Of a DNA stretch of 64,000 nt, positions 36,588 to 44,194 are shown in pieces. The notes below the pieces were generated by a model. That model made no database searches. It saw only the letters and a list, made by a program, of their open reading frames with translations, and had not been told where the DNA came from. Source of the stretch: Seonamhaeicola sp. S2-3 (GTDB taxonomy: Bacteria; Bacteroidota; Bacteroidia; Flavobacteriales; Flavobacteriaceae); assembly GCF_001971785.1 (NCBI RefSeq), contig NZ_CP019389.1, forward strand, positions 3,669,001-3,733,000, given 5' to 3'. Position 1 is the first letter of the stretch, and every line of letters begins with the position of its first letter. The translations under genes and the position numbers were made by a program.

Positions 36588-38018
36588 ATGACTATTCTAG
36601 TAACAGGAGCTACCGGCTACATAGGCAAACGCTTAATACCTTTGTTATTAAACCAAGGGCATAAGGTGGTTTGTGTGGTTCGCGATAAATTACGTGCCGA
36701 TAAAAGTTACATAGAAGACCAAAATGTTTTAGTTATTGAAGCTGATTTTTTAAACCTTAAAACACTAAAAAACATTCCCCAGAATATAGATGTTGCTTAT
36801 TATTTAATTCATTCTATGTCAAACTCTTCCAAAGATTTTGGGGCTTTAGAAGCACAATGTGCTGTTAACTTTAAAAATTACATAGAAACCACACAAACAA
36901 AACAAGTTATATACCTAAGTGGTATAACCAATGAAGATTATCTTTCTAAGCATTTACAATCTAGAAAAAATGTAGAAGATATATTAAAATCTAAAAACTA
37001 TGCTTTAACCATTTTTAAAGCAGGCATCATAGTGGGTTCAGGGAGTTCTTCTTTTGAAATTATTAGGGATTTAGTTGAAAAACTCCCCATTATGGTAGCT
37101 CCAAAATGGTTAGATACCAAAACACAGCCCTTAGCTGTTAGAGATGTTTTAACCTTTTTATTTAGAGCCGCAGGAAATGAAAACGTATTTAACCAAACGT
37201 ATGATGTTGTTGGCCCAGAAATAATTACATATAAAGAAATGTTACTGCAATTTGCCGAAGTACGAGGTTTAAAACGATATATTTTAACCGTACCAGTAAT
37301 GACGCCTAAATTATCTTCTTACTGGCTTTATTTTGTAACCTCAACGTCTTACAAGCTAGCCACTACTTTGGTAGCTAGTATGGGCGTACAAATTATAGGT
37401 AAACCAAGCAACATTAATACCATTTTAGATGTTAATCCAATTACATACAAAGCGGCCGTAAAACTAGCTTTTGAAAAAATTGAGCAAAATAGTATTGTGT
37501 CTAGTTGGAAAGATTCTATGGTTAGTAGTGGCAAATTAAGAAACCGTTTACACCAATACGTGAATGTTCCCAAATTTGGATGCTTTACAGATTATAAAGA
37601 GCGCCCCATCATGAATGCAGAAAAAACCATTAATAAAATTTGGAGCATTGGTGGAAAAAACGGCTGGTACTACGGTAATTTTTTATGGCGTACTAGAGGC
37701 TATATTGACAAACTTTTTGGTGGTATAGGCTTAAGGCGCGGACGTACTAACCCCAACCAACTAGACGCTGGAGATGCTTTAGACTTTTGGCGTGTTATTT
37801 TTGCTAATAAAAAGCAACAAAAGCTGTTGCTATATGCCGAAATGCGTTTACCCGGAGAAGCTTGGTTAGAATTTAAAATAGAAGAAAATAAACTTAAACA
37901 AACAGCAACCTTTAGACCGCGCGGACTTTGGGGCAGGTTGTATTGGTACTCTGTATGGCCATTTCATGGCTTAATTTTCTCTGGTATGATTAATAAACTG
38001 GCATACGTAGAAAATTAA
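36588..38018 (+). CDS. NAD(P)-binding SDR-type protein with C-terminal DUF2867
   Basis: A 476-residue fusion. The N-terminal 290 residues form an atypical SDR domain (VTGATGYIGKRLIPLLL at 5-21, YLIHSM, the absence of a strict YxxxK site). The last 150 residues are DUF2867 (WSIGGKNGWYYGNFLWRTRGYIDKLFGG, then DALDFWR). Such fusions often occur in photo-oxidative stress clusters beside photolyase or SRPBCC genes. Reaction unknown. Confidence 0.85.
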   Translation: MTILVTGATGYIGKRLIPLLLNQGHKVVCVVRDKLRADKSYIEDQNVLVIEADFLNLKTLKNIPQNIDVAYYLIHSMSNSSKDFGALEAQCAVNFKNYIETTQTKQVIYLSGITNEDYLSKHLQSRKNVEDILKSKNYALTIFKAGIIVGSGSSSFEIIRDLVEKLPIMVAPKWLDTKTQPLAVRDVLTFLFRAAGNENVFNQTYDVVGPEIITYKEMLLQFAEVRGLKRYILTVPVMTPKLSSYWLYFVTSTSYKLATTLVASMGVQIIGKPSNINTILDVNPITYKAAVKLAFEKIEQNSIVSSWKDSMVSSGKLRNRLHQYVNVPKFGCFTDYKERPIMNAEKTINKIWSIGGKNGWYYGNFLWRTRGYIDKLFGGIGLRRGRTNPNQLDAGDALDFWRVIFANKKQQKLLLYAEMRLPGEAWLEFKIEENKLKQTATFRPRGLWGRLYWYSVWPFHGLIFSGMINKLAYVEN

Positions 38019-38098
38019 AGTAGAGCCACCTCTTTTGCATACAGTTAATTTATTACCAATTAATAATATTATAACTAAATTAAAAAATAATTAAACAC

Positions 38099-38320
38099 AT
38101 GGATATAATAAACAAAGCTTTAGAATTTGAACAAAGAAAATTAAGATCGCTTTCAACAAGTGATCGTGTTAAAATTTCAAGAGAAGCCAAAGCGCTCATT
38201 TTAGGTTTAAATCAAATATATAAAGAAAAAAAAGATGAGAAAATTATGGATATCATGAAGCGCTTAACCACTATTAAAAGAAAGGTAGAAAAACGATTAA
38301 AAGGTCATATATCTATTTAA
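38099..38320 (+). CDS. 73-residue helical protein, paralogue A
   Basis: Small, highly charged protein, probably two helices (DIINKALEFEQRKLR, then AKALILGLNQIYKEKKDEKIMDIMKRLTTIKRKVEKRLKG). It is clearly paralogous to the protein at 40862-41080: ALEFEQRK, KALIL, YKE, MKRLT and EKRLKG are shared in order. Not a family I can name. It is spaced between two SDR-type genes in the same direction. Role unknown; a small regulator or stress protein is possible. Confidence 0.7.
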   Translation: MDIINKALEFEQRKLRSLSTSDRVKISREAKALILGLNQIYKEKKDEKIMDIMKRLTTIKRKVEKRLKGHISI

Positions 38321-38347
38321 GTCAACAAATTAAAAGACCGGGATACA

Positions 38348-39031
38348 ATGAGAACAATTATTGTAATTGGCGGAAGCAAAGGCATAGGTAACGCTATAAT
38401 TACCAAACTTCTTACTTTCTGCAAAGTGATAAACATAAGTAGAACATCTCCTGAACTAGCACATAAAAATTTAACTCATTTTAGCTGCGATGTTACTCAG
38501 GATGAACTCCCTAATATTAAGAATGCAGATACATTAATTTATTGTCCCGGAAGTATAAACTTAAAACCTATTTCTAGGTTATCTATTGATGATTTTAAAA
38601 ATGATTTTGAAATAAACGTCCTTGGTGCTGTTAAAGCCATTCAAAAATACTTACCCATTCTTAAAAACGCCTATGCTCCCTCAATTCTCATGTTTAGTAC
38701 TGTTGCAACTAAACTAGGCATGCCTTTTCATGCCAGTATAGCTGTGGCAAAATCTGCTGTAGAAGGTTTAGTGAAATCTTTAGGTGCAGAATTAGCTCCC
38801 AAATTTCAAATTAATGCCATAGCCCCAACAATTACCAATACACAATTGGCATCAAAACTACTTAGGAATGACAAGATGATTGAAAATATTAAGAAACGGC
38901 ACCCTCTTAAAAAATTCTTATCCCCTACTGAAGTAGCTGATATGGCGCTATTTTTAATATCTGATAAAAATACATCTATTTCTGGGCAAATATTTGAAAT
39001 GGATTGTGGTATAGTAAGTTTTAAAATTTAA
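38348..39031 (+). CDS. Short-chain dehydrogenase/reductase
   Basis: A 227-residue classical SDR. The nucleotide site is VIGGSKGIGNAI (residues 5-16); ANADTLIYCPGS and the Ser of STVATKLG are visible. The catalytic Tyr of YxxxK is not found: the expected segment reads HASIAVAKSAVEGLVKSLGAE, with Ala or Val where Tyr should be, although the Lys is kept. So activity may be altered or the protein may be a binding partner. It sits 5 bp before glutathione peroxidase. Confidence 0.83.
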   Translation: MRTIIVIGGSKGIGNAIITKLLTFCKVINISRTSPELAHKNLTHFSCDVTQDELPNIKNADTLIYCPGSINLKPISRLSIDDFKNDFEINVLGAVKAIQKYLPILKNAYAPSILMFSTVATKLGMPFHASIAVAKSAVEGLVKSLGAELAPKFQINAIAPTITNTQLASKLLRNDKMIENIKKRHPLKKFLSPTEVADMALFLISDKNTSISGQIFEMDCGIVSFKI

Positions 39032-39036
39032 ATATA

Positions 39037-39570
39037 ATGGATGTACTCAAAACTTTTATAGCCACCCTTGGCAACAAAAAAAAGCCTCATAAACTACCTG
39101 TTAATTCTATTTATGATATTAGCATCAATGCTCTTAATGGTAGCCCTATAAATTTATCTAAATTTAAAGGAAAGTATATACTGTTTGTTAATGTTGCCTC
39201 TAAATGCGGTTTTACACCACAATACCAAGATTTGCAAAAACTACATGAAACTTACAGCGATAATTTACAAGTTATTGGTGTGCCTTGTAATCAATTTGGA
39301 GGACAAGAACCTGGTAATACAGAAGAAATAAAATCGTTTTGCGAAATTAATTATGGTGTTAGTTTTCTAATTACTGAAAAAATAGATGTTAAAGGAAAAA
39401 AACAACACGCTTTATACACTTGGTTAACCCAAAAAATTAACAACGGTAAAACAAACTCTAGCGTTAAGTGGAACTTTCAAAAATACTTAGTAGACCCAAA
39501 TGGTAACTTAATTGATTTCTATTTGCCTTATACCAAACCATTAAGTAAAAACATTATTAAACATTTATAA
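39037..39570 (+). CDS. Glutathione peroxidase-like thiol peroxidase
   Basis: A 177-residue thioredoxin-fold peroxidase with catalytic Cys in VNVASKCGFTPQY (Cys near residue 59), the resolving-type motif GVPCNQFGGQEPG and the closing WNFQKYLVDPNG. The active residue is an ordinary Cys codon (TGC), so not selenocysteine. Reduces peroxides, probably with thioredoxin. It is in the stress cluster downstream of the SDR. Confidence 0.9.
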   Translation: MDVLKTFIATLGNKKKPHKLPVNSIYDISINALNGSPINLSKFKGKYILFVNVASKCGFTPQYQDLQKLHETYSDNLQVIGVPCNQFGGQEPGNTEEIKSFCEINYGVSFLITEKIDVKGKKQHALYTWLTQKINNGKTNSSVKWNFQKYLVDPNGNLIDFYLPYTKPLSKNIIKHL

Positions 39571-39590
39571 AAACCAAAAAATATATTGAT

Positions 39591-39770
39591 ATGTTCTCAT
39601 TTTTTAAAAGAAAATCTAAAAAAGAAAAATTAGAAATTAAATTCAAAAAGCTTATGCAAGAATGGCATCAACTATCATCTGTTAATAGAGCTGCTAGTGA
39701 TGAAACGTATGCAAAAGCCCAATTAGTTGCAGCTCAAATAAAATCTCTTAAACATGAACAACTTGACTAA
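39591..39770 (+). CDS. Lacal_2735-type small protein (DUF6435-like)
   Basis: A 59-residue basic protein, MFSFFKRKSKKEKLEIKFKK then LMQEWHQLSSVNRAASDETYAKAQLVAAQIKSL. It fits the short Lacal_2735 family of flavobacteria: a phenylalanine/basic start and two amphipathic helices. No membrane helix. It overlaps the TspO gene by 17 bp in another frame and follows glutathione peroxidase by 20 bp, so it is translated within this operon. Confidence 0.72.
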   Translation: MFSFFKRKSKKEKLEIKFKKLMQEWHQLSSVNRAASDETYAKAQLVAAQIKSLKHEQLD

Positions 39771-40218
39771 ATACATCATTGTTTTTTTAATTATAAATTT
39801 TTTAGCCCTTGCCTTAGGTAATTGGCTCATGGCAGGTGGCCCTCAAAAAGACTGGTATTTATCATTAAACAAAGCACCGTGGACGCCACCTGGGTGGGTA
39901 TTTGGAGCTGCTTGGTTTACTATTATGGTGTGCTTTTCAATTTTCATGGCCTATCTATACAAGTTACACCCCAAACCCGAAGTTATTATACTGTTTATTG
40001 TTCAGTTTTTATTAAATGTAAGTTGGAATTACGTGTTTTTTAATAGGCATTTAATAGGGATTGGATTTATTGTAATCCTCATGCTTACCGCTGTTGTAAG
40101 TATATTTATGGTATTATACCAGAAAACTTTAGGCACCACCACCCTACTCATTATACCTTATTTTATTTGGCTATTAATAGCTTCATCTCTTAATGGCTAT
40201 ATTTTCTTTAAAAATTAA
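39754..40218 (+). CDS. TspO/MBR family tryptophan-rich membrane protein
   Basis: A 154-residue five-helix membrane protein. Signature residues: LSLNKAPWTPPGWVFGAAWFTIMV (near residues 35-58) and NVSWNYVFFNRH in TM4. TspO proteins bind porphyrins and are linked to light, oxidative or haem stress. It lies between the Lacal_2735-type gene and an SRPBCC gene, consistent with a photo-oxidative stress cluster. Confidence 0.9.
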   Translation: MNNLTKYIIVFLIINFLALALGNWLMAGGPQKDWYLSLNKAPWTPPGWVFGAAWFTIMVCFSIFMAYLYKLHPKPEVIILFIVQFLLNVSWNYVFFNRHLIGIGFIVILMLTAVVSIFMVLYQKTLGTTTLLIIPYFIWLLIASSLNGYIFFKN

Positions 40219-40219
40219 C

Positions 40220-40687
40220 ATGAAAATTTACACCCTACATAAAACTCAAAAGTTCCCAATTTCAGTTACTGAAGCTTGGGATTTTCTAAGTAATCCAAAA
40301 AACTTAAAAACAATAACACCCAATTACATGGGGTTTCACATTCTATCTGGAGCAGATAAAACCATGTATGCTGGTCAAATAATTCAATATATAGTAACAC
40401 CTGTATTAGGAATTAAAACCAAATGGATTACAGAAATTACTCATTGTAAAGACCAGGTTTATTTTGTTGATGAACAACGTTTTGGCCCTTATGCCCTGTG
40501 GCATCATAAGCACTTTTTAAAACCTATTGATGGCGGTGTTGAAATGGAAGATATCATTGATTATAAACTGCCTTTAGGATTTATTGGCCAACTGTTCCAC
40601 CCTATTTTAGTAAAACCTAAATTAGAAGAAATCTTTAATTATCGCCAGAAAAAATTAATAGCATTGTTTGGAGAATACCAAAACTAA
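40220..40687 (+). CDS. SRPBCC (START-like) family protein
   Basis: A 155-residue helix-grip protein. Features: FPISVTEAWDFLSNPKNLKTITP near residues 10-32, WITEITHCKDQVYFVDEQRFGPYALWHHKHFL, GGVEMEDIIDYKLPLG and RQKKLIALFG. Family members are often labelled cell-division inhibitors, wrongly perhaps. Start chosen as the ATG at 40220, 1 bp after the TspO stop; a start at 40193 is possible but overlaps TspO. Ligand unknown, probably a hydrophobic molecule. Confidence 0.86.
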   Translation: MKIYTLHKTQKFPISVTEAWDFLSNPKNLKTITPNYMGFHILSGADKTMYAGQIIQYIVTPVLGIKTKWITEITHCKDQVYFVDEQRFGPYALWHHKHFLKPIDGGVEMEDIIDYKLPLGFIGQLFHPILVKPKLEEIFNYRQKKLIALFGEYQN

Positions 40688-40861
40688 AAATCTGCTACAA
40701 CATAATTAAGTAATCTATTTAAGTGAATAATTATAAAAAAAGGTTAAATATTTAATTTCGTACAATAAATACTATAAAAAAACATAAGTTTGGGAAATTT
40801 TGTTATATTGTGAAAATACAATAAAATTTATTGTAATTAGTATTAATAATTGAAAATGATT

Positions 40862-41080
40862 ATGGAATTGATAGATAAAGCTTTGGAGTTTGAGCAACGC
40901 AAACACACTTTTAAAACTACTAGCGAGCGTATTGAATCGTCTCGTGAAGTAAAGGCTCTTATTTTAGAAATAAACAATGTTTATAAAGAAAATAAAGATC
41001 CTGAACTTATGGACTTAATGAAACGTTTAACAGTAATAAAACAAAAAATTGAAAAGCGTTTAAAAGGTAGAAATGTATAA
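40862..41080 (+). CDS. 72-residue helical protein, paralogue B
   Basis: Paralogue of the 73-residue protein at 38099. It starts MELIDKALEFEQRK and ends TVIKQKIEKRLKGRNV, with SREVKALILEINNVYKEN in the middle. I chose ATG 40862; the frame extends upstream through ATG 40856 to a TTG at 40850. It closes the stress cluster and is followed by a perfect terminator. The long AT-rich leader (40688-40861) holds no other gene and probably its own promoter. Confidence 0.72.
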   Translation: MELIDKALEFEQRKHTFKTTSERIESSREVKALILEINNVYKENKDPELMDLMKRLTVIKQKIEKRLKGRNV

Positions 41081-41104
41081 ATCAATATACACTTTAACCA
41101 AAAC

Positions 41105-41135
41105 AAAACGCCTCAATAAAATTGAGGCGTTTTGT
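41105..41135. terminator. Bidirectional terminator
   Basis: A perfect 14-bp stem (CAAAACGCCTCAAT / ATTGAGGCGTTTTG) with loop AAA, flanked by A and T runs, between the convergent paralogue B gene and murA. Confidence 0.9.
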
Positions 41136-41156
41136 TTTTAAGTACTTTAAGAATAG

Positions 41157-42467
41157 TTATTCTAAACGTTCAATTTTAGCACCAATAGCACGTAAACGTT
41201 CATCTATATTTTCGTAACCTCTATCTATTTGTTCTATATTCATTATAGTTGATGTTCCTTTAGCAGATAAGGCTGCAATAAGTAAGGATACACCAGCACG
41301 AATATCAGGCGAGGTCATAGTAGTTGCTTTCAAAGTAGATTTAAAATCATGCCCTATTACAGTAGCTCTATGCGGATCGCACAAAATAATTTTAGCCCCC
41401 ATATCTATTAGTTTATCTACAAAGAATAAGCGGCTTTCAAACATTTTTTGATGGATTAAAACGCTACCTCTTGCTTGGGTTGCTACTACCAAAATTATAC
41501 TTAATAAATCTGGTGTAAACCCAGGCCACGGTGCATCAGAAACAGTTAAAATAGATCCATCTATAAAACTTTGTATTTCATAGCCATTGGTATGCGCTGG
41601 TATATGAATGTCATCGCCTTGTTTTTCAACGGTAATACCTAATTTTCTAAACACATTTGGTATTAATCCTAAATCATCCCAAGAGACATTGGTAATGGTT
41701 AATTCGCTTTTGGTCATTGCCGCTAAACCAATCCAACTACCAATTTCAATCATGTCTGGTAGCATGGTGTGCTCTGTACCTCCTAAACTTTCAACACCAT
41801 CAATAATTAACATATTAGAGCCCACTCCACTAATTTTGGCTCCCATTCTATTTAGCATTTTACAAAGCTGTTGTAAGTAAGGTTCGCAAGCCGCGTTATA
41901 TATAGTGGTTTGTCCTTCAGCCAAAACCGCTGCCATAACAATATTAGCGGTTCCTGTAACAGAGGCTTCTTCTAGTAACATATAAGTACCTTTAAGTTTT
42001 TTGGCTTCTACACCATAAAACTGGTCTTCTTTACTGTAACCAAATTTAGCTCCTAACTTTATAAAACCTTCAAAATGGGTATCTAACCTACGGCGTCCTA
42101 TTTTATCGCCACCAGGTTTTGGAATATAACCTCTACCAAAGCGTGCCAATAAGGGGCCTACAATCATTATGGAACCACGTAAACCACGACCATCAATTTT
42201 AAATTCGTCAGATTCTAAATATTCTAGGTTAAGATGATCTGCTTGAAATGAGTAAGTGCCTTTTGAAAGTTTTTCAACCTTAACACCTAATTTTTTTAGC
42301 AGATTAATAAGTTTATTAACATCAACAATATCTGGTATATTATTAATGGTAACTTTTTCTGGAGTTAGTAAAACAGCACATAAAATTTGTAATGCTTCGT
42401 TTTTTGCACCTTGTGGTTGTATGCTTCCTTTAAGCTGATGACCACCTTCTATTTTAAATACTCCCAT
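41157..42467 (-). CDS. murA: UDP-N-acetylglucosamine 1-carboxyvinyltransferase
   Basis: First committed step of peptidoglycan synthesis: transfers enolpyruvate to UDP-GlcNAc. It is 436 residues, with two inverse-alpha/beta domains. Key motifs: GGHQLKGSIQPQGAKNEALQ at the start, the active-site loop YIPKPGGDKIGRRRLDTH, and AKIILCDPHRATV and DIRAGVSLLIAALSAKGTS near the end. At the position of the usual catalytic/fosfomycin-target Cys (Cys115 of E. coli) this protein has Asp121. In mycobacterial and chlamydial MurA such an Asp makes the enzyme insensitive to fosfomycin. DUF4290 follows its start by 7 bp upstream on the same strand. Confidence 0.95.
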   Translation of the reverse strand: MGVFKIEGGHQLKGSIQPQGAKNEALQILCAVLLTPEKVTINNIPDIVDVNKLINLLKKLGVKVEKLSKGTYSFQADHLNLEYLESDEFKIDGRGLRGSIMIVGPLLARFGRGYIPKPGGDKIGRRRLDTHFEGFIKLGAKFGYSKEDQFYGVEAKKLKGTYMLLEEASVTGTANIVMAAVLAEGQTTIYNAACEPYLQQLCKMLNRMGAKISGVGSNMLIIDGVESLGGTEHTMLPDMIEIGSWIGLAAMTKSELTITNVSWDDLGLIPNVFRKLGITVEKQGDDIHIPAHTNGYEIQSFIDGSILTVSDAPWPGFTPDLLSIILVVATQARGSVLIHQKMFESRLFFVDKLIDMGAKIILCDPHRATVIGHDFKSTLKATTMTSPDIRAGVSLLIAALSAKGTSTIMNIEQIDRGYENIDERLRAIGAKIERLE

Positions 42468-42474
42468 GCTTTAA

Positions 42475-43104
42475 TTAATAGCGTTTTCTTTGTCTGTTCT
42501 TTTTATGGTGCTTTTTGCCAGAATACTTGGTTTTAGTTCTTATTAAGCTTGAAGCATCTGATAGATCTTCTTCTGAGTCTCTTAGGTTTATTTTCCCATC
42601 AGATAATTCAAATAAATGGTCATATATAACAATATCTTCAACAGTGTCTTTATTCCAATTTAAAAAACACTTTTTCATGTGGTTAGCAATAGTATAAACC
42701 AAGGCTTGTTTAAGTTCGCCTTCTTCCCATGTATTTGCCACATCAATCATGGTTTTTATATTGTTTCCGTAAAAACGATATTTTGGATGATTTTGTGGGT
42801 ATTTTAAAGGCTCTGGGCGTTCTGTTAATAATTCTTTGGTTGGTTTTGTATAGGGAGAATCTACATCTAATTCAAAATTAGACATAATGAACAGCTGATC
42901 CCAAAGTTTATGCTGAAAGTCTGGAACATCTCGTAAATGAGGTTGCATATTTCCCATTACAGATATAATGGCTTTAGCTAGTTTATTACGTTCTTCTCTA
43001 TCTTCAACGGTTTTAGCATGGTTTATCATTTTTTGCATATGACGACCATATTCAGGAATAATTAAGTGCTCCCGTTCTGTATTGTATTCTAAAGTATTTG
43101 TCAA
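42475..43104 (-). CDS. DUF4290 domain protein
   Basis: A 209-residue cytosolic protein of the Bacteroidota-specific DUF4290 family, which usually precedes murA. The body has EYNTEREHLIIPEYGRHMQKM near residues 5-25, PHLRDVPDFQHKLWDQL and RFYGNNIKTMIDVA; the C-terminus is very basic (KYSGKKHHKKNRQRKRY), suggesting nucleic-acid or ribosome contact. Stop is 7 bp before the murA ATG, so co-transcription is expected. Function unknown. Confidence 0.85.
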   Translation of the reverse strand: MTNTLEYNTEREHLIIPEYGRHMQKMINHAKTVEDREERNKLAKAIISVMGNMQPHLRDVPDFQHKLWDQLFIMSNFELDVDSPYTKPTKELLTERPEPLKYPQNHPKYRFYGNNIKTMIDVANTWEEGELKQALVYTIANHMKKCFLNWNKDTVEDIVIYDHLFELSDGKINLRDSEEDLSDASSLIRTKTKYSGKKHHKKNRQRKRY

Positions 43105-43170
43105 AATATTTGTGTGGAATTAAAATTTATGCACGTAGTTATTTATGCTTTTGCAAAATACAAAAAAATT

Positions 43171-43464
43171 CTAAAGACTTATAACGCCTTCAACTTTTTC
43201 TGCAACTTCTTTATACTTTTCTATAACGCTGTTTGGGTCTCTCATTAATAAATTAACAGATACACTGGTGTATTTACCGTTTTTAGACTCAACCGTATTA
43301 ATAACAGCGCCCATATTATTAAATATAGCTTCTATTTTTGCTATTTTTTTAATATCTGATTTTACAATGAATTTATATAAATATTCTGCTGGCCAACTGG
43401 TAGTTTCGTAAAGCTGCCCTCTTAATTTATTATAAAATTCTTCTGATTTTTGTGATGCTTCCAT
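43171..43464 (-). CDS. DUF493 family protein
   Basis: A 97-residue small alpha/beta protein of the YbeD-like DUF493 family: FYNKLRGQLYETTSWPAEYLYKF near residues 11-33 and KYTSVSVNLLMRDPNSVIEKYKEV near residues 65-88. It resembles ACT-like ferredoxin folds. Function unknown. It is upstream of DUF4290 and murA on the same strand with a 66-bp gap. Confidence 0.84.
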   Translation of the reverse strand: MEASQKSEEFYNKLRGQLYETTSWPAEYLYKFIVKSDIKKIAKIEAIFNNMGAVINTVESKNGKYTSVSVNLLMRDPNSVIEKYKEVAEKVEGVISL

Positions 43465-43654
43465 AGCTATTTTATATGCTGCAAATATACACTTTCATGA
43501 ATTTATTTTGTTGTTTTTTTAATGTTTCATGTAGGCTTGGGTTATAAAAATTAGCTTCTCCTTATATTTTGACGATAATTTAAATTACGTAGATTTAAAT
43601 TCTATTTTTTTTATCAATTGTAAATTCCGATTTTTACAGATAAATTATAAGGCA

Positions 43655-44188
43655 TTGAGAGCAAAAAAAGTTGTAATTACAGGAGGGCCTGGAACTGGAA
43701 AATCTACTATTATAAATGAACTTATTAAAAGAGGGTTTTATTGTTTTGAAGAAATATCAAGACAAGTTACCCGAGAGGCTCAAAAAGAGGGTATAGAGCA
43801 GCTTTTTTTAACAAACCCATTATTGTTTAGTGAACGCCTTTTACATGGCAGACACAAACAATTTATTGACGCTTTAAATGCCGATTCTGAGCTTGTTTTT
43901 TTAGACCGAGGTGTTCACGATGTGCTAGCCTATATGGATTTTATTGGTGATACTTATCCGCAACATTTTGTTGATGTATGCAATAACAGCACTTATGATA
44001 GTGCCTTTATTTTAAAACCTTGGGAAGCTATTTACACTAGCGATAATGAACGTTATGAAAATTTTGAACAGGCATTAAAAATTCACGAACACCTTTTAAA
44101 CACCTATCAATCTTACAATTACAATTTAATAGATGTACCCTTTGGAACTGTAAAAGAACGTACCGATTTTATTCTAAATTCGCTTTAA
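43655..44188 (+). CDS. AAA_28-type ATPase/kinase-like protein
   Basis: A 177-residue P-loop protein with Walker A GGPGTGKST at residues 9-17 and EEISRQVTREAQKEG next to it. It then has FLDRGVHDVLAYMDF and AFILKPWEAIYTSDNERYENFEQA. This resembles small NTPase/nucleoside kinase-like proteins (NadR kinase-like). The start is TTG at 43655. It precedes recQ by 6 bp and is probably co-transcribed. Substrate unknown. Confidence 0.8.
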   Translation: MRAKKVVITGGPGTGKSTIINELIKRGFYCFEEISRQVTREAQKEGIEQLFLTNPLLFSERLLHGRHKQFIDALNADSELVFLDRGVHDVLAYMDFIGDTYPQHFVDVCNNSTYDSAFILKPWEAIYTSDNERYENFEQALKIHEHLLNTYQSYNYNLIDVPFGTVKERTDFILNSL

Positions 44189-44194
44189 TGACTT

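Noticed and set aside
39037-39570. Selenocysteine in glutathione peroxidase
   Set aside because: The active-site codon is TGC, not TGA, and the frame is intact.
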